Origin: Chara braunii
Lineage: Eukaryota; Streptophyta; Charophyceae; Charales; Characeae
Length of the DNA stretch: 20,235 bases
Assembly: GCA_003427395.1 (NCBI GenBank)
Contig: BFEA01000005.1
Coordinates: 4,894,890 to 4,915,124, forward strand
Reading direction: 5' to 3'
Below, piece by piece: positions 17,693 to 20,235 of this stretch; the first letter of the stretch is position 1, and every line of letters begins with the position of its first letter. A model generated the notes under the pieces. It was given only the letters and a program-made list of their open reading frames with translations, had not been told where the DNA came from and did not search any database. A program made the translations under genes and the position numbers.

Positions 17693-18480
17693 GTCAAAGA
17701 GTTAAGTCTCAGTCGAGATTCGAGTCAGGGGGACAGTCTAGATACAGACAAGCAGTCCGAAATTGAGGCCTACAGGCCACAGCAGCAGCAACCCTTGAAG
17801 GACAGGGAGTCTGGGACACATACACCGAGGCTGGGACTGGGAAAGGACCCAAGACAGACCAAATTCAGCCCTCGTTTGGGGAGGCCAGCACTAAAAGAAA
17901 CGAGACTGCCTCCCCACAAGGCAGATTTTCCACTGGCATTGATGCGTGGAAGTGCTGCGGCACTTGTGCGCTAGCTGGCTGGGCAGGCGCTGGCTGAAGT
18001 AGAGCTGCGCCCGGAAGAAGGGAGGCTGGGCGCTGGCTGTAGGGAAGCCATAGCTGCGCCAGCCCATGTTAGTAGTAGAGGGTTAGTCAGTAGGACATCA
18101 GTGAGTGACATTCAGAGTAGATCTTCATAGGTGAGAGTGTGCATGCAGAGTGAAGAGAGAGAACCAAGATACAGTTCTAGAGAGAGAGAGAGAAAGAAGA
18201 CAGGGAGTCAGTCTGGATATGGTGGACACTTACCTGTTGCACCACATTTGAGATCTGTAGGAGGACGCTGGTAGAGCCAGGTCCCACGCTGTTGTTGGAT
18301 AAGGGAGACTTACCTCTGGCCGATGCTGAACTCTGGAACTCATGATACTCTTTGTATTCAATGACATTGATAATATAAGCTGCGCCACTGGTTCTTATCT
18401 CATCTCAATCTGGTTTTGCGTGAGACCACTTTGTACGTGTGATGACATGTAGGCATGCGGTGTGATGCTCTCAACCAAGC
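17693..18480 (+). mobile_element. Possible 3' LTR region of the Ty3/Gypsy fragment (uncertain)
   Basis: It lies where the 3' LTR of the pol fragment would be expected. CTTTGTATTCAATGACATTGATAATATAAGC-like sequence near 18351-18380 resembles the polyadenylation part of plant LTRs. No second LTR, target-site duplication or clean TG...CA ends were found, so the limits are nominal. It also contains a (GA)n run (18181-18197) and two minus-strand splice-donor words (ACTTACCT at 18228 and 18309). I see no gene in it. Confidence 0.25.
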
Positions 18481-18585
18481 TGTGAACGGTCAGGTTCCTT
18501 GCAGATAGCTTGAAACGGGGGACAGAAAAGCGCCTGCTGCTGCACAGAGCTCCTCAAGTCCAGCTCCACCATTGCATGGGATTCT

Positions 18586-19035
18586 GTCACATCTGGAAGA
18601 ATGTTGACTATTGACTGCGTTCCGTGCATCTTGAATTTCTCTGTTTACACGTATGCCAACTATAGATACTGGAATTCTTACATGTAGTGACTACCTTTGG
18701 AACTATACTGCAACTTTTTTTTGTGTGGGGGAGGATACTACGATTTCTCTACAAGTGTGTGGCTTCGTTTTTGATTGGTCATCTAACACCCATTGTACCT
18801 GAAAGAATGTCAATTATTTATTTTTTCCAAGTTCATACACATGTTTCTATCTATATGTACGTCAACTGGATACTACCACATTCATACACATAGTCATCGC
18901 TGTAGGGATTGTACTCTATGCTTGTGGATTTTACCATGTGTTTGTGGCTTCGTAATACATTGAGAGTCCAACAAAAATCCGTTGTATCTGACAGAGTGTC
19001 AATTTATTTATTAAACCACCAGTACTTTGCCGATA
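18586..19035. repeat. Satellite-like repeat of about 190-210 bp, left block
   Basis: A landmark of the form CATTGTACCTGAAAGAATGTC recurs in degenerate form near 18586, at 18791 and at 18980. A second landmark, TGTGGCTTCG, is at 18758 and 18943. A third, of the type ACGTCAACTGGATACTAC, is at about 18857 with a decayed form near 18652. The fixed order of landmarks shows tandem monomers of 189-206 bp. The third monomer breaks off at the MITE-like element. Confidence 0.65.
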
Positions 19036-19041
19036 CATTGG

Positions 19042-19160
19042 GCCTCGCTGCACTACTCTTGAAATGCACAAAAGACAAAAATCATGGTCGTGTATCTTTC
19101 GATGTTCTAGAGGAAGATTCACTATCGTTTTGCACATTTCGAGAGTAGTGCAGCGAGGCG
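19042..19160. mobile_element. MITE-like hairpin element, 119 bp
   Basis: The terminal arms 19042-19073 and 19128-19159 are inverted complements at 29 of 32 positions, beginning GCCTCGCTGCACTACTC; all three differences are transitions. The centre is 54 bases. CATTGG flanks it on both sides (19036-19041 and 19161-19166), consistent with a 6-base target-site duplication. No coding capacity. The same structure could fold as a long RNA hairpin if transcribed. Fourteen bases of the arm (GAGTAGTGCAGCGA) recur at 19878-19891. Confidence 0.65.
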
Positions 19161-19381
19161 CATTGGCCGTGGCGAAAAATAGAGCCGTGGTGTTTCCACT
19201 TCAAGTCGAACGAATTTGGACCAGAGTCACCAGGCCCATCGGGCCCAGAGCGTCGCGGCTCGTTTACAGCCACGACCTTCGGAAGTACTGGTGGCTTAAA
19301 TGGGTTTTGTCATGCACATGTGACTATTGACACAAGAATTTAACCACGTTCATATCTGTAGTAACAGCCCTACTGTAGGAG

Positions 19382-19944
19382 TTAATAACACTGCGAGTAT
19401 ACCTTCATACCCATCCTAACCACCATGGGGGTTATGCTCTGAGTGTGTCTTCGGGCCTTGCCGCCAATCTCACCAACGTCTAGAGGGCCTGAAAACTCAA
19501 TCATCCCGCTCATGGCCACACCGCTACCCAAATCAAGGAAGTCAGCAATCATGCATAAGGACGAATGAGTTTCTAGTGAGTGCCACCCTCACTCTAACAG
19601 CAAATTTAATAACCTTCTTGCCTGTACCTTACCCACCTGTCGGTTAGATTCACTCAAACTCAAGTCCTCTGCCACCTCCCGAATCTGGTGAGTATATAAA
19701 CCATATCACTAAAAGCAAACTGGTCCAGACCGGTCCCAACCTCACCAGAGAAGCGGCCAGCAAAAGCTGCTACCAAAAACTCTATTTGCAGGCCGGGAAG
19801 TTTCCGGGTTTGGTTAGCGCTCACCAAACAAGAACTCCATTTCTGACAAGTTTCTGACACATAAAACTTCGGTGTGTGAGTAGTGCAGCGACCACCACCC
19901 CACCAAAAAACGATTTTGCTGGGTATCGCGCCGAGGTCCTTCAT
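19382..19944 (-). pseudogene. Unrecognised coding relic in two frames
   Basis: From 19944 one frame runs leftward with protein-like composition, including LPGLQIEFLVAAFAGRFSG and TGLDQFAFSDMVYI. Near 19700-19690 a second frame takes over and reads IREVAEDLSLSESNRQVGKV, then ARRLLNLLLE, up to TGA (19591-19589). The same second frame is open again beyond that stop. It has ATG at 19552, reads MIADFLDLGSGVAMSGMIEF and SGPLDVGEIGGKARRHTQ, and ends at TAA (19384-19382). Continuity across a frame change and one stop suggests a decayed gene or a spliced gene whose introns I cannot place. I do not recognise the family. It could be an uncharacterised transposon protein. Confidence 0.35.
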
Positions 19945-19969
19945 GATTCATGAAAATCAAATGGAAGTA

Positions 19970-20208
19970 CATTGCATCTGAACGATTGTCTATTCTCTAT
20001 TGTTGTTTTTGGTATGTTTATGTGTTCTGTAAACACCTAATACGTCAGCTGGATACTACGTTCTGTACCCACCCAATAACCACCCTACAGTAGGCCTGGG
20101 AGTATATTACGAGTGTCTGGCTTCAGAATTTACCAATCATCAAAAGGAAATCCATTTTTTCTCTTCAAAAGGAAATCCATTGCACCTGAAAGAAGGTCAA
20201 ATTATCCC
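19970..20208. repeat. Satellite-like repeat of about 208 bp, right block
   Basis: CATTGCATCTGAACGATTGTC (degenerate form) at 19970 and CATTGCACCTGAAAGAAGGTC at 20178 mark two monomer starts 208 bases apart. Between them lie ACGTCAGCTGGATACTAC (about 20043) and TGTCTGGCTTC (about 20114), in the same order as in the left block. Similar decayed pieces may lie at 19340-19450. Confidence 0.6.
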
Positions 20209-20233
20209 AAAAAAAAAAAAAAAAAAAAAAAAA
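20209..20233. repeat. Poly(A) run
   Basis: Twenty-five A bases at the window end, following a satellite-monomer start. It may be a simple repeat or a retroposition tail; nothing here decides. Confidence 0.95.
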
Positions 20234-20235
20234 GG

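Noticed and set aside
14208-18781. Shared 14-mer TTTTTGATTGGTCA at 14208-14221 and 18768-18781
   Set aside because: Similarity does not extend beyond the word; likely a chance match around a CCAAT-type box.

Overview
The window looks like repeat-rich nuclear DNA from a large eukaryotic genome, most likely a green-lineage organism. The signs are microsatellites of several kinds, several degenerate retrotransposon pieces, satellite-like tandem repeats, consensus GTAAGT splice-donor words, no compact operons, and isolated N characters from a short-read assembly. The gag remnant (13848-12046, minus strand) resembles the gag proteins I associate with retroelements of the charophyte alga Chara braunii. 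That is recognition from memory and unverified, so the species is a suggestion only. I see no intact cellular gene, rRNA or convincing tRNA.

Layout. 1-2560: two copies (A, 441-800; B, 2165-2560) of a dispersed repeat, each directly preceded by an (AAT)n tract. Between them lie a TGTC-rich stretch, a 30-bp tandem repeat and a TATA-like box. 2560-4990: CA, CTC/TTC and other simple repeats, one short exon-like frame with a GTAAGT donor, and a tRNA-like A-box/B-box pair. 4997-5460: a nested inverted repeat running into a tandem repeat whose units alternate 89 and 91 bp, giving a 180-bp dimeric unit. 5648-5945: a short acidic reading frame and a (GAA)n tract. 6382-9356: a long T/C-rich stretch holding about twenty short perfect or near-perfect hairpins, several from one recurring family. 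10081-10545: a 60-bp tandem repeat whose minus-strand reading gives a charged 20-residue repeat. 11000-11073: (CT)n/(CTAT)n.

12046-16000 appears to be one decayed minus-strand LTR retrotransposon. Read right to left it has an LTR-like end (copy C of the dispersed repeat), a primer-binding site matching initiator tRNA-Met, a leader of about 1.7 kb with a 335-bp tandem duplication, and a gag gene broken by stops and frameshifts. No protease, reverse transcriptase or integrase follows. The leader also holds two assembly flaws: exact 95-bp duplications on either side of a single N.

16236-16429 is a second hairpin-dense patch. 16779-17330 (plus strand) is the 3' end of a Ty3/Gypsy-type pol gene (integrase C-terminus plus chromodomain), followed by a 15-bp inverted repeat, degenerate short repeats and a possible LTR. 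18586-20208 carries a roughly 200-bp satellite-like repeat, interrupted by a 119-bp MITE-like hairpin element and by an unrecognised minus-strand coding relic. The window ends in a poly(A) run.

The most unusual structure is the hairpin array at 6382-9356, where related hairpins recur with their stems kept despite sequence change. No genes here can be shown to work together; the window is best read as layers of mobile-element and satellite decay.
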